This document shows positions 15,838 through 25,224 of a stretch of 64,000 nucleotides of DNA, piece by piece; position 1 is the stretch's first letter, and the number at the start of each line of letters is the position of its first letter. The DNA is from an uncultured Ralstonia sp. Lineage in GTDB: Bacteria > Pseudomonadota > Gammaproteobacteria > Burkholderiales > Burkholderiaceae. The notes beneath the pieces were generated by a model. It was not told the DNA's origin, made no database searches, and worked only from the letters and a program-made list of their open reading frames with translations. The position numbers and the translations under genes are program-made. The stretch is taken from the NCBI GenBank assembly GCA_913056305.1, contig CAJXMR010000008.1, positions 1 to 64,000 of the forward strand, written 5' to 3'.

Positions 15838-17604
15838 ATGCCCGCATCGGTCGATTCGTTTGAGGTGAAGGTGTACCAAGGCGACAGCGCCGTGCTGTTC
15901 GCGTTTGACGTGGCGGAGGCAGACCGCGCCGGTCTGGCCGGCTTCGCCATCCAGTGCACGCCGCAGGGCCAAGCGCCGTACTGGGTGCCCAACCGGTTGG
16001 CCTTCGATACGCCCGTGCATGCCGATGCGCCGCTGCAGGCGGGCAAGTATGCGGATTCCATCGACGCGCCGTTCCAGTCGTTCCACTGGGTGCACTTCCC
16101 ACCGCATGCCGCCGGGCAAAGCACCTACACCGTGCACGCGCGCTACTTCGCGTCGACCAATCCGGTGCAACTGGAGACCCGTGCCACGCGCACGCTCACG
16201 GTATCGCTCAAACAGCCGATGACCGATTGGGCGACCGTCGGCATGGTGCGCGGCTATGTGTCGTCGCAGGCGTTCATCGACCACTACGGCGGCAACACGG
16301 CGCTCGCGCCCGACAACCGCGCGCAGGCCAAGTCGCCGCTGTTGTACGACACGCAGCCGTATCTCGACAAGTACGTCTACCTGGGTGCGACGGGCCGTCG
16401 GCTCATCATCGATCTGCTCAACCAGTGCAAGGCGTCCGACGGCTACGGCATCGACGTGCTGGCCTATGACCTGGACGAGCCGGACATCATCCGCGCGATT
16501 GCATGGCTGGCGCAGAACGACCGCACCGTGCGCGTGATCCAGGACGACTCCGTCAGCACCGGCGCACACCCGACCGGCCATGGCACGCCGGATGCGTTCG
16601 AGACACAGGCCACCGCGCTGTTCAAGCAGGCTGGCGCGGAGGTCCGCCGCACCCACCTCGCACGCTTCCAGCATCACAAGGCGATCCTGCTGCGCGACAA
16701 GACGGGCAACCCGGTGCGCGTGCTGGCGGGCTCGGCCAACTTTTCGCTGCGCGGGCTGTACGTGCAGGCCAACAGCGTGCTGGTGTTCGAGCAGAATGCC
16801 GCGCACCTGTATGCCGACGTGTTCGACGAGCTGTGGGACCTGATCGGCCAGGACGGCGAAGGCACCGCCGGCAGCCGCAAGGTGGCCGTGGGTTTCCGCC
16901 AGGATGCGCTGGCCGCAGATTGGCACCCGGTGCCGTCGGCCGGAGCGCCGCGCGCGCGCTTCGCCTTCTCGCCGCACGAGACCGATGCGCTGCTGACCGA
17001 AGCGGCGGACCGCGTGAAGAGCGCCACCTCGTCCGTGCTGTTTGCCGTGATGGCGACCGATGGCGGCGGCGCGATGGTCGATACGCTCGAACACGTGGTG
17101 CCGCAGAAGGCGGGGCTGCTGTCGCTGGGCGTGATTGACAAGGCGGGCGGCGTGAGCGCGTTTGCGCCGGGTCGTGATGTGCCGTCGCAGACGGTGTCGT
17201 TCGCTTACCTGAAGGACGAGGCGCCCGCGCCGTTCAAGCAGGAGGTGGACGCCGGCACCGGCCAGCATATCCACCACAAGTTCGTGGTGTGCGATTTCAA
17301 CGGTGCCCAGCCGGTCGTGTTCTGCGGATCGTCCAACCTGTCACGCGGCGGCGAGGAGCAGAACGGCGACAGCCTGATCGCCATCTACGATCCGGTCATT
17401 GTTACGGCGTATGCGATCGAGGCGGTGCGGCTGTTCGACCACTACCGCTTCCGCGCGAGCCAGGCGAGGGCCACGGCCGAGCATCCGTTGCTGCTGCAGC
17501 CCACCGGCGCCTGGGCTGATCCGTACTACGATCCGCACAACATCAAATACACCGAGCGCACGCTGTTCGCCCAGTCGACGGAGCACGAAGCCGCGATGGC
17601 TTGA
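15838..17604 (+). CDS. phospholipase D-like protein with two HKD motifs
   Basis: A 588-aa protein with no signal peptide. Residues 1-125 form an all-beta region of unknown function. Then come two PLD half-sites: HHKAILLRD at ~279 followed by GSANFSLRG, and HHKFVVCD followed by CGSSNLSRGG near residue 480. The second is the exact HxKxxxxD form. In the first, the Asp is one position further than usual. PLD-family enzymes transfer phosphatidyl groups or cut phosphodiesters, including DNA backbones. The cytoplasmic location and the odd N-terminal domain leave the substrate open (lipase, nuclease or secreted effector). AAGGAGA precedes the ATG. The acyl-CoA synthetase gene converges with an 10-bp gap. 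Confidence 0.85.
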   Translation: MPASVDSFEVKVYQGDSAVLFAFDVAEADRAGLAGFAIQCTPQGQAPYWVPNRLAFDTPVHADAPLQAGKYADSIDAPFQSFHWVHFPPHAAGQSTYTVHARYFASTNPVQLETRATRTLTVSLKQPMTDWATVGMVRGYVSSQAFIDHYGGNTALAPDNRAQAKSPLLYDTQPYLDKYVYLGATGRRLIIDLLNQCKASDGYGIDVLAYDLDEPDIIRAIAWLAQNDRTVRVIQDDSVSTGAHPTGHGTPDAFETQATALFKQAGAEVRRTHLARFQHHKAILLRDKTGNPVRVLAGSANFSLRGLYVQANSVLVFEQNAAHLYADVFDELWDLIGQDGEGTAGSRKVAVGFRQDALAADWHPVPSAGAPRARFAFSPHETDALLTEAADRVKSATSSVLFAVMATDGGGAMVDTLEHVVPQKAGLLSLGVIDKAGGVSAFAPGRDVPSQTVSFAYLKDEAPAPFKQEVDAGTGQHIHHKFVVCDFNGAQPVVFCGSSNLSRGGEEQNGDSLIAIYDPVIVTAYAIEAVRLFDHYRFRASQARATAEHPLLLQPTGAWADPYYDPHNIKYTERTLFAQSTEHEAAMA

Positions 17605-17614
17605 GCTGTCGCGC

Positions 17615-19108
17615 TCACACGCGCCGCTGCCGATCGCCCCACCAGGCATCGCGCAGACGGCGCTTGGCAATCTTGCCGTTGTCGTCGCGCGGCAAGGCTG
17701 CTGTGAACTCGATCTGGCGCGGGATCTTGAAGCCGGCAATCTGGCCGCGCAGCCAGTCGATCACGGGCTCGGCCTGCAGGCCCTCGCGCCCGGTCTGCAC
17801 CACGGCGACGAGGCGCTCGCCGTACTCATCGTCGGGCACGCCGAAGACGGCGCAGTCCACCACATCGGGATGGCGCAGCAGTGCGTGCTCGATCTCGGCC
17901 GGGTAGATGTTGACGCCGCCCGAGATGACCATGTCCGAGGCGCGGTCGCACACGTAGAGATACCCCTCCGCATCGAGGTAGCCCATGTCGCCGAGCGTGA
18001 CCAGGCCGTCGCGGTCGATCTTGGCGCGCGCTTCGTCGTTGCCACGGTAGGTGAAGTCGGGGTAGGCGGGCTGGCGGCTGTAGATCAGGCCGACCTCGCC
18101 GGTGGCGCAGGGCGCGCCGTCTTCGCGCAGGATGCGCACCTGCGCATCGCACACCGGGCGGCCGGCACTGCCGGGGCGTGTGGCGGCATCGCGCGGGTCC
18201 ATCACGGTGATCATGCCGGTCTCGCTGGAAGCATAGGTCTCGTAGATGACCGGACCGAGCCAGTCGATCATGCGGCGCTTGATCTCGGGCGCGCACGGGG
18301 CGCCGGTGGAGGCCACGAAGCGCAGCGAGGAGAGGTCGTAGCGGTTGCGCTCCTCTTCTGTCAGCTTGAGCAGGCGCACGTACATGATCGGCACGAGGTA
18401 GACGGTGTCGATGCGGTAGCGCTCGATCTGCTCGAGCACGCGCAGCGCATCGAAGCGCGGATGCAGGACGAGCAGTTCGGCCATCTGCGCGGCCTGTTGG
18501 GCGAAGAGGCTCGGGGCACTGTGATACAGCGGCGCGGGCAGCAGCGCGCGGCAACCCGGCACGATGCCGAAGGTCGCTGCCACCACCGCACGCGCCTTTT
18601 GCAGATGCGCATCGAGTTGGTCCAGCGGCACCGCGCGCCGCACCACGCCCTTGGGCCGGCCCGTGGTGCCCGACGTGTAGGCCATGTGCCCACGCGGCGA
18701 GACCAGCGGCCCGTCGTACGGCGTCTGCAGGGCGAGCCAGTTGGCGTAGCCGTCGGCGCGGTCGGTGCCTTCGGCGTCCACGCGCAGCAGTTGCACGTGC
18801 GGCGGCAGTTGCGGCGCGACCGCATCCACCAGGTCGCGATCGCCGATCAGCACCTTGGCCCCCGAATCACGTACGAGGAATTCCACCTCGGCCGGCGTGA
18901 AATGCCAGTTGATCGGGCAGAACTGGCAGCCGGCGATGCGGCACGCGTGCATCACGTCGATATAGGCCGGCGCGTTGCGCAGCAGCACGCCGATCACGTC
19001 GCCTTCCTGCACGCCCATGCGGCGCAGGCCGCCGGCCAGGGCGGAACCCCGTGCGATGAGGGTGTCGGCGTCGGTGGGGCGGTCGTCGAAGATGAGGTGG
19101 GCGGTCAT
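17615..19108 (-). CDS. acyl-CoA synthetase (AMP-forming)
   Basis: A 497-aa member of the ANL superfamily, which activates a carboxylate to acyl-AMP and then acyl-CoA. Core motifs are intact: the P-loop HMAYTSGTTGRPKGV, IYETYASSETG (A5), the hinge-region YVCDRASDMVISGGVNIYPAEIE (A8), and the catalytic Lys in LPRDDNGKIAKRRLR (A10). The substrate is not evident. The gene lies divergent from a LysR regulator 142 bp away, which may control it. The neighbouring PLD-like gene converges on it. Confidence 0.92.
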   Translation of the reverse strand: MTAHLIFDDRPTDADTLIARGSALAGGLRRMGVQEGDVIGVLLRNAPAYIDVMHACRIAGCQFCPINWHFTPAEVEFLVRDSGAKVLIGDRDLVDAVAPQLPPHVQLLRVDAEGTDRADGYANWLALQTPYDGPLVSPRGHMAYTSGTTGRPKGVVRRAVPLDQLDAHLQKARAVVAATFGIVPGCRALLPAPLYHSAPSLFAQQAAQMAELLVLHPRFDALRVLEQIERYRIDTVYLVPIMYVRLLKLTEEERNRYDLSSLRFVASTGAPCAPEIKRRMIDWLGPVIYETYASSETGMITVMDPRDAATRPGSAGRPVCDAQVRILREDGAPCATGEVGLIYSRQPAYPDFTYRGNDEARAKIDRDGLVTLGDMGYLDAEGYLYVCDRASDMVISGGVNIYPAEIEHALLRHPDVVDCAVFGVPDDEYGERLVAVVQTGREGLQAEPVIDWLRGQIAGFKIPRQIEFTAALPRDDNGKIAKRRLRDAWWGDRQRRV

Positions 19109-19250
19109 GCGTGTCTCCGGCTGGTGATTTTTTTCGGGTATTTACGCAGCATGCCGGATTGAGTCGCACTGAACAATCCGCTTACGATTGCGCACACTGG
19201 TGAATGCCATTGAACAACACTGCCCGCCCATCTGCTCACCTGCCCGCGCC

Positions 19251-20162
19251 ATGGACCTCAACCTCATCCACCTGTTTGTCGAGATCGTGGAAGCGCGCAG
19301 CTTTACCGCTGCCGCGCAAAAGCTGGGCATGACGCGCTCGAACCTGAGCAACCGCCTGAAGGTGCTGGAGCGCGAGACCGGCGCGCAACTGCTGCGCCGC
19401 TCCACGCGCAGCCTGGAGCTCACGCAGGCCGGCGAGACGCTGTTCGAGCACGGCCGCCGCATGCTGCAGGAAGTGGAGACCGCGCGTGCCTCCATCGATG
19501 GCTTGGGCCAGACCGTGCGCGGCCACGTGCGCGTGAGCGTACCGACGGGCCTGGGCCGCTTCTTCCTCGGCGCCATGCTGCTCGACTTCGCGCGCGAACA
19601 CCCGAGCGTGACGCTGCGCGTGACCTTCAGCAACCGCGTCAACGACCTGATCGCCTCGGAGATCGACGTGGCGTTCAAGATCACCTCTGCGCCGCCGCAG
19701 GACACCGTCGCGCGCGAGGTCTGCCCGATCGGCTGGAGCCTGTTCGCCACGCGCGATTACCTGAAGGCGCACGGGCCCGTGGCCACACCGGAGGCGCTGG
19801 CGGGCCAGTCCATCGTCTGCCCGCCGATGCCGGGGCGGCGCCTGACGCTGGCGCTCGCGCGCACCGTGCGCGGCAAGACCACGCAGCACAGCGTGACGGT
19901 CGAGCCGCGCATGCAGTCCGAAGACTTTCCCTTCCTGGCGGACGCGGTGGCGCGCGGCATGGCCATCGGCCTGCTGCCCAACTACGTGACCCGCGCCACG
20001 GCCACGCCGTTCGAGCGCGTGCTGCCCGGGTACGAGGTCGGCGGGCTCGGGGCGCACCTGGTCATCCTCACGCTGCCCAACCGCTATGCCTCGCCGGCGA
20101 TGCGTGCGCTGATCGATTTTGTGCGGGAGCGTGTGACGGTGCTGGCGTCGGATTGGCGCTAG
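19251..20162 (+). CDS. LysR family transcriptional regulator
   Basis: A 303-aa protein with an N-terminal LysR helix-turn-helix (LNLIHLFVEIVEARSFTAAAQKLGMTRSNLSNRLKVLERETGAQLLRRSTR) and a type 2 periplasmic-binding-like effector domain of the CrgA/AaeR kind (GHVRVSVPTGLGRFFLGAMLLDFAREHPSV). The ATG at 19251 gives the usual MDLNLIHLF start; an upstream in-frame start at 19188 is rejected. It is divergent from the acyl-CoA synthetase gene, its most likely target. A 20-bp palindrome follows 25 bp after the stop. Confidence 0.9.
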   Translation: MDLNLIHLFVEIVEARSFTAAAQKLGMTRSNLSNRLKVLERETGAQLLRRSTRSLELTQAGETLFEHGRRMLQEVETARASIDGLGQTVRGHVRVSVPTGLGRFFLGAMLLDFAREHPSVTLRVTFSNRVNDLIASEIDVAFKITSAPPQDTVAREVCPIGWSLFATRDYLKAHGPVATPEALAGQSIVCPPMPGRRLTLALARTVRGKTTQHSVTVEPRMQSEDFPFLADAVARGMAIGLLPNYVTRATATPFERVLPGYEVGGLGAHLVILTLPNRYASPAMRALIDFVRERVTVLASDWR

Positions 20163-20186
20163 CGGCGGGCCGACACCTGCCGCGCC

Positions 20187-20206
20187 AACCGATGCGCGCA
20201 TCGGTT
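20187..20206. repeat. 20-bp perfect palindrome downstream of lysR
   Basis: AACCGATGCGCGCATCGGTT is self-complementary over its whole length. It may act as a transcription-ending hairpin for the lysR gene although no U-tract follows, or as a protein-binding site upstream of the aldehyde dehydrogenase operon. Confidence 0.4.
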
Positions 20207-20403
20207 GTTGCGGGTGCACAAGATCGTGCTCAGGCAGATAACGCACTGCAAATAGCCAATATTCGCTGGCTTGCCTTGTCCAAGATCAAAGCGCGCACCA
20301 AAATCGGAACAGGCGGAGCCTGCTAAGCACGGGCCGCCACCGCTCCCCCACGCCATCCTCCGATCGAGGCTGCGCTGTTCCGCATTCCATCGAGGAAGAA
20401 TTC

Positions 20404-23238
20404 ATGCCCGTTACCCATCCGTCGCGCCGCGCGTTCCTGAAGGCGACCGTCGTGGCCGGCGTCTCGGTGTATATCGCCCCGCTGGGCGGCCGCGCCTTCG
20501 CGGCCCTGTTCGAAGAGAAGATCCTGACGCCGGTCCAGTGGGATCCGAAGTCCGGCACCCCCAAGTTCCGCATCGACGGCATCGCCAAGGTCACGGGCGA
20601 CAAGGTCTTCGCGCGCGACATCCGCTCGCGCGACATGCCGCACTGGCCGCAGCAGCAATCGCACGCGTTCATCCTGCGCACCACGCTGGCCGACCGCACA
20701 TACGAGGGCTTCGACCTGGGCCTGCTGGGCGATGAGCTGAAGCCCGACCGCGTCGTCACCGCGGATGACCTTGCGCGCGACGGCGTCGTCTTCCCCGCCT
20801 TCTACGGCGACGACATGCTGCTGCCCGCTGGCAAGACGCCCGCGTACCACGGCCACGCCGTCGCCATCCTGATCTACCACGACTTCGCGCGCTTCCGCTT
20901 CGCGAAGGACAAGCTCAAGTTCCAGGACAAACTCATCCGCTACGGCGCGCAGACCGGAGCGCTGGAGCGCGACCCGTGGGGCACCTTCCGCTTCGTGCGC
21001 GTGGGCGGCCCCACGCCGTATGACGATGACGAATTCTCCAGCCTGAAGAACGCGCCGATCTTCCCGAGCATGATGCGCAAGCACGCGCCGGTGTGGCCCG
21101 ACGGCGTCGACCACGGCAAGCTGGGCGAGCAGGGCATGTTCTACGCCAACCAGATCCGCGAGGAGCTGGCCAAGCCGCCCGCCGACTGGCTGGTGCTGGA
21201 GCGCGAGTACAACACGCAGTCGATCGACACCGCCGCGCTGGAAGCCGACAACGCCAACTGCTGGTACGACACCGCCACGCAGACGCTGCACATGGTCGTG
21301 CCCACGCAAAGCCCGGTGGAAGTGGGGCAGAGCACGGCCGAGATGCTTGCCAAGGCCAAGGGCGCGTTCCCGGTCAAGCAGGTGATCGTGCACCCGTGCT
21401 ACACGGTCGGCTACGGCTCGAAAGACCATTACAACTTCCCGTTCTACGGCCTGGTGACGGCGCTGTACGCCGACGGCAAGCCGGTGCGCCTGGCCAACGA
21501 CCGCTACGAGCAGTTCCAGACGTCTATCAAGCGCCACGCGTTCAAGATGCGCTACCGCATCGCGGTGGACAAGAACACCGGCCTGTTCCAATCGTTCCAG
21601 GGCGACTTCGAGGCCAACGGCGGCGGGCGCGCCAACTTCTCGCCGTCGGTGGCGATGGTGGGGGCCACCGCTGCACAGTCGATCTACTACTTCCCGAAGA
21701 ACGACCTCGCCACCGTGGCGATTGCCTCGCGCGCGATCGACGCAGGCTCGGCGCGCGGCTACGGCACGCTGCAGAGCATGGCGGCCACCGAGATGATGGC
21801 CGACGAGTTTGCCGAGCAGCTCAAGATGGACCCGATCGAGTTCCGCCTGAAGAACGCGCTGCGCTCGGGCATGAAGAACACGCAGGGGGCGATTCCCGCT
21901 GGCGCCATCCGCGTGGATGAGGTGCTGCAGGCCGCCAAGGCGCACCCGCTGTGGGCGAACCGCGCCAAGAAGAAGGCCGAGTTTGAGGCGGCGCACCCGG
22001 GCAAGCGCTACGGCGTGGGCTTCGCCTGCGTGCAGAAGGATTTCGGCACGGGTGCCGAGTCGTCGTTCGCCAAGGTGGAGATCCGCGCGGATGGGCAGAT
22101 CACGCTGCACCATGTGGCAGCCGAGATCGGCACCGGCATGTCGACCTCGCAGGCGATTGCGGTGGCGCGCTGGCTGGGCCGGCCGGCATCGGACGTGCGC
22201 GTGGCGGTGACGGAGTGGCCAGACCTGCCGGTCGTCACCAGCGGCGATCCGTACCTGATGAGCCAGGCCGATCAGGACAAGGTGTCGGCCAACCCGCGCT
22301 GGTCGCCGGCGTATGCATCGCCGGCCAGTGCGACCAACTCGGCGTACTACTTCACGCACAGCACGCGCGAGGCGGCGCGCATCGTCTTCATGCACGGTCT
22401 GTGGCCAGCAGCCTTGGCGATCTGGAGCCAGGGCTTTGGCGGCGGCCAGGCAGCCTCGCTGGTGGTGCGCGTGGAAGACGCACGCTGGGTGGACGGCAAA
22501 CTCACCGCTGACGGCCTGCAACCGCTGCCCTACGAGCAGATCGTCGCCAAGGCGCACGAGCTGGGCCTGGTGACCGGCGCCGTGGTGCACGTGTTCAACC
22601 GCTGGCAATGGAGCGAAGCCGATTTCGAAGTCAATGGCGCGGCCACGCGCGTGCCCATCGACGGCCTGTCCGTACGCTATGGCGACGGCGCCGACGAAGC
22701 GCACAAGGCCCGCATGACGACGGCGGGCGGCTACCACGTGCTCGATCGCAAGAAGGTCACCATCGCGTCCACCCAGCGCAACAACGCCACCGTCACGTAC
22801 TACAGCGCGGTCGGTACGCTGGTCGAGCTGTCGGTGCACGAGGCCAGTGGCAAGGTGGAAGTGCTGTCGCACCACTCGATCATGGAATGCGGCTCGCAGC
22901 TCTCGCCCGATCTGGTCTCGGGGCAGTTGCAGGGCGGCGTGGCGATGGGCATCGGCCACGCGCTGCACGAGTACCTGCCGCTGTATGAAGACGGCCCCGG
23001 TAACGGCACCTGGAACTTCAACCGCTACCACCTGCCGCGTGCCAAGGACGTGGCCGTGTGGACGCAGACTGGGGCGGTGCTGCCGCCTCTGTCGGAAACC
23101 GATCCGCCCAAGGGCATCGCCGAGGTGGTGATGATCCCCGTGGTGGGCGCCATCGTGAACGGCATCGCGCATGCCATCGGACACCGCTTCACCAGCCTGC
23201 CAGTGACCGCGGACAAGATTCAGGAGGTACTGGCATGA
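20404..23238 (+). CDS. molybdopterin-dependent aldehyde dehydrogenase, large subunit (exported)
   Basis: A 944-aa subunit of the xanthine dehydrogenase family. A TAT signal opens it (SRRAFLKATVVAGVSVYIAPLGGRAFA), as in isoquinoline oxidoreductase IorB-type proteins that work in the periplasm. The small a/b-hammerhead domain follows (GIAKVTGDKVFARDI), then MoCo-binding segments (VGYGSKDHYNFPFYG, GSARGYGTLQSMAATEMMADEFAEQ, AAEIGTGMSTSQAIAVARWLG). The catalytic Glu region near the C-terminus reads PPKGIAEVVMIPVVGAIVNGI. The enzyme should hydroxylate an aldehyde or N-heterocycle and pass electrons to the 2Fe-2S and cytochrome c subunits encoded next (stop overlaps the next ATG). There is no FAD subunit, consistent with cytochrome as acceptor. 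Confidence 0.9.
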   Translation: MPVTHPSRRAFLKATVVAGVSVYIAPLGGRAFAALFEEKILTPVQWDPKSGTPKFRIDGIAKVTGDKVFARDIRSRDMPHWPQQQSHAFILRTTLADRTYEGFDLGLLGDELKPDRVVTADDLARDGVVFPAFYGDDMLLPAGKTPAYHGHAVAILIYHDFARFRFAKDKLKFQDKLIRYGAQTGALERDPWGTFRFVRVGGPTPYDDDEFSSLKNAPIFPSMMRKHAPVWPDGVDHGKLGEQGMFYANQIREELAKPPADWLVLEREYNTQSIDTAALEADNANCWYDTATQTLHMVVPTQSPVEVGQSTAEMLAKAKGAFPVKQVIVHPCYTVGYGSKDHYNFPFYGLVTALYADGKPVRLANDRYEQFQTSIKRHAFKMRYRIAVDKNTGLFQSFQGDFEANGGGRANFSPSVAMVGATAAQSIYYFPKNDLATVAIASRAIDAGSARGYGTLQSMAATEMMADEFAEQLKMDPIEFRLKNALRSGMKNTQGAIPAGAIRVDEVLQAAKAHPLWANRAKKKAEFEAAHPGKRYGVGFACVQKDFGTGAESSFAKVEIRADGQITLHHVAAEIGTGMSTSQAIAVARWLGRPASDVRVAVTEWPDLPVVTSGDPYLMSQADQDKVSANPRWSPAYASPASATNSAYYFTHSTREAARIVFMHGLWPAALAIWSQGFGGGQAASLVVRVEDARWVDGKLTADGLQPLPYEQIVAKAHELGLVTGAVVHVFNRWQWSEADFEVNGAATRVPIDGLSVRYGDGADEAHKARMTTAGGYHVLDRKKVTIASTQRNNATVTYYSAVGTLVELSVHEASGKVEVLSHHSIMECGSQLSPDLVSGQLQGGVAMGIGHALHEYLPLYEDGPGNGTWNFNRYHLPRAKDVAVWTQTGAVLPPLSETDPPKGIAEVVMIPVVGAIVNGIAHAIGHRFTSLPVTADKIQEVLA

Positions 23239-23786
23239 GCATCGCAACCCAACCGCTGACCCTGCACCTGAACGGCAAGGACGTCGGCCCCGTGCAAGTG
23301 CCCGAGGGCCTGATGATGATCGACTTCCTGCACGAATACGCGGGCCTCACGGGCTCGCGCCTCGGTTGCGGGCAGGGCGTGTGCCGCGCGTGCACGGTCA
23401 TCCTCGACAAGCCGGACGGCACCAGCGAGGAGGTGCGCACGTGCATCACGGGCGCGCATTTCTTTCAGGGCAAGAAGGTCCGCACGGTGGAAGGCCACGC
23501 CACGCGCAATGAGCGCGGCGAAGTGGTGTCGCTCTCGCTCGTGCAGCAGAAATTTCTGGAGCACTTCAGCTTCCAGTGCGGCTACTGCACGCCGGGCTTC
23601 GTCAACGGCGCGACTGTGCTGGTGGAGCGCCTCAAGCGCCAGCCGGTGGCGCGCGAGCAGCTCGACGAGACCATCACCGAGGCGCTCAACGACCATATCT
23701 GCCGTTGCACCGGCTACGTGCGCTACTTCGAGGCCGTCAAGGACGTCGTGCTGAGCACGCCTGGACTCATCAAAGAGAGCAAGTGA
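23235..23786 (+). CDS. 2Fe-2S subunit of the molybdenum aldehyde dehydrogenase
   Basis: A 183-aa subunit with two iron-sulfur domains. The N-terminal plant-ferredoxin-type cluster uses the cysteines in GCGQGVCRACTVIL plus the later Cys in VRTCITGA. The C-terminal four-helix domain binds the second cluster through FQCGYCTPGFVN and HICRCTGYVRY. These carry electrons from the molybdenum site towards the cytochrome. Its ATG overlaps the stop of the large-subunit gene and its stop overlaps the start of the cytochrome gene (TGATG), so the three subunits are made together. There is no leader of its own; export with the TAT-tagged large subunit is usual for such pairs. Confidence 0.93.
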   Translation: MSIATQPLTLHLNGKDVGPVQVPEGLMMIDFLHEYAGLTGSRLGCGQGVCRACTVILDKPDGTSEEVRTCITGAHFFQGKKVRTVEGHATRNERGEVVSLSLVQQKFLEHFSFQCGYCTPGFVNGATVLVERLKRQPVAREQLDETITEALNDHICRCTGYVRYFEAVKDVVLSTPGLIKESK

Positions 23787-25066
23787 TGCCCATGGTCCAA
23801 CACAACCTGCTCCAACTGGCGCGCACGGCCATGCTGTCGCTGCTGGCCGCCGCCTCGCTGGCGGCCTGCGGCGACCGTTCCACCGACATCCCGCCTGCGG
23901 CCGACCAACCGCCGCCCGCCAAGCTCACCGGCGCCGACCTGATCGCGCGGGGCCGCTACCTCGTGCGCGCGGCTGACTGCGCGGCCTGCCACACGAGCAA
24001 GGACGGCGCGCCGTTCGCGGGCGGTGTGCCGCTGGCCTCGCCGTTCGGCACCTTCTACGGCAGCAACATCACGCCCGGCAAGGAACACGGCATCGGCAAG
24101 TGGAGCGCCGACGATTTCTACAGGGCCCTGCACGACGGCGTCACGCCCGACAAGCGCCTGTATCCGGCGATGCCGTACACGTCCTATCGCGGCCTGTCGC
24201 GCGGCGATACCGATGCGATGTATGCGTACCTGATGCAGGTGAAGCCTGCCGCCGTGACCAATCGCGAACACGAGCTGCGCTTCCCGTACAACATCCGCAT
24301 CGCCATGGCGGGCTGGAACGTGTTCTTCCTGAAGAACGCGCTGCCCGATGCGTCGGTGGGCAACTCGGCGGCTTGGCTGCGTGGGCGCTATCTGAGCAAC
24401 GCGCTCGGCCACTGCGCGGAATGCCATACGCCGCGCAGCTTTGCCGGGCAGCTGAGTTCGGGCCAGCCGCTGGGCGGCTCCACGCTGGGCCGCATCGCCG
24501 CGCCAGACATCACGCCCGCCGGCCTGGCTGCGCGCGGTTGGACGGCGGCCGACGTGCAGAGCCTGCTCGGCACCGGCATCGCGCAGCAGGGCTCGGCCTT
24601 CGGCGAGATGTACCCGGTCGTGCATCTGAGCACGCAGTACCTGAGCCAGGCGGATCTGGCCGCCATGTCGACGTACTTGCTTGGCGACAAGCCGGCCGCG
24701 CCGCAGCCGATCAAGCTCGTGGCCGCCACGGCAGACAATGCGGACCAGCTCAAGGCCGGCCGCGCGCACTACCTGGCCGTCTGCGCCGGCTGTCACGGCC
24801 GCGATGGCGAGGGCAAGCCGCACGTCGCCGTGCCGATGCTCGGCAACAGCACCGTGCGCAATGCGGATGCGCGCAACCTGATTGTCTCGATGCTCGACGG
24901 CATTGATGAGCAGCACTTCCCCGGCACCGAGGCGATGCAGGCGATGCCCGGTTTTGCGCAGATGGGCGATGCCGAACTGGCGCAGCTGGCCAACTACCTG
25001 CGCGCCGGCTTTGGTGGCCAGCCGGCCGACATCACTGCCGATCATGTGAAGGGCCTCCGGCAGTAA
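23786..25066 (+). CDS. tri-haem cytochrome c lipoprotein, electron acceptor subunit
   Basis: A 426-aa protein with a lipoprotein signal (lipobox ASLAAC, Cys28) and three haem c sites: CAACH (65-69), CAECH (210-214) and CAGCH (333-337). Each domain has a distal Met candidate (for example YPAMPYTSY and MQAMPGFAQM). This is the architecture of the cytochrome subunit of membrane alcohol and aldehyde dehydrogenases (AdhB, AldF-type) that pass electrons to ubiquinone or an oxidase. The gene overlaps the 2Fe-2S gene by one base. Its last codons, stop and terminator are repeated in diverged form at 36883-36970, next to lysE, which marks the edge of an inserted block. Confidence 0.93.
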   Translation: MPMVQHNLLQLARTAMLSLLAAASLAACGDRSTDIPPAADQPPPAKLTGADLIARGRYLVRAADCAACHTSKDGAPFAGGVPLASPFGTFYGSNITPGKEHGIGKWSADDFYRALHDGVTPDKRLYPAMPYTSYRGLSRGDTDAMYAYLMQVKPAAVTNREHELRFPYNIRIAMAGWNVFFLKNALPDASVGNSAAWLRGRYLSNALGHCAECHTPRSFAGQLSSGQPLGGSTLGRIAAPDITPAGLAARGWTAADVQSLLGTGIAQQGSAFGEMYPVVHLSTQYLSQADLAAMSTYLLGDKPAAPQPIKLVAATADNADQLKAGRAHYLAVCAGCHGRDGEGKPHVAVPMLGNSTVRNADARNLIVSMLDGIDEQHFPGTEAMQAMPGFAQMGDAELAQLANYLRAGFGGQPADITADHVKGLRQ

Positions 25067-25128
25067 GCGGCGGACCCACGCAATCGACGCCCGCCCCGGG
25101 GCCATGCCTGGGCGGGCTTTTTCTTGGC
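25041..25128 (+). repeat. left copy of an 88-bp imperfect direct repeat (cytochrome 3' end and terminator)
   Basis: This segment covers the last eight codons of the cytochrome gene, its TAA and the following terminator. It aligns without gaps to 36883-36970 with about 62 of 88 matches (counted by eye). Both copies end in codons for L-R-Q plus a stop, share CAGTA[A/G]GCGG around the stop, CAATC at the same distance, and an identical GGCGGGCTTTTTC at the end. Confidence 0.75.
25089..25121 (+). terminator. rho-independent terminator after the aldehyde dehydrogenase operon
   Basis: Stem GCCCGCC (25089-25095) pairs with GGCGGGC (25111-25117), followed by TTTTT. It lies 22 bp after the cytochrome stop. 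Confidence 0.85.
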
Positions 25129-25224
25129 TGATCGCCGATGTGCAGGGATAACAAAGGCGCTTGCCGACCCGAAGCGGTCACTTGGATGGCGCCGACGGGT
25201 CGGAAACAAGACCTCAGACCGAAT

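Noticed and set aside
20323..23247. A 974-codon open frame on the minus strand
   Set aside because: It is antisense to the aldehyde dehydrogenase large subunit, which has clear MoCo motifs. The antisense product is low-complexity and has no family likeness.
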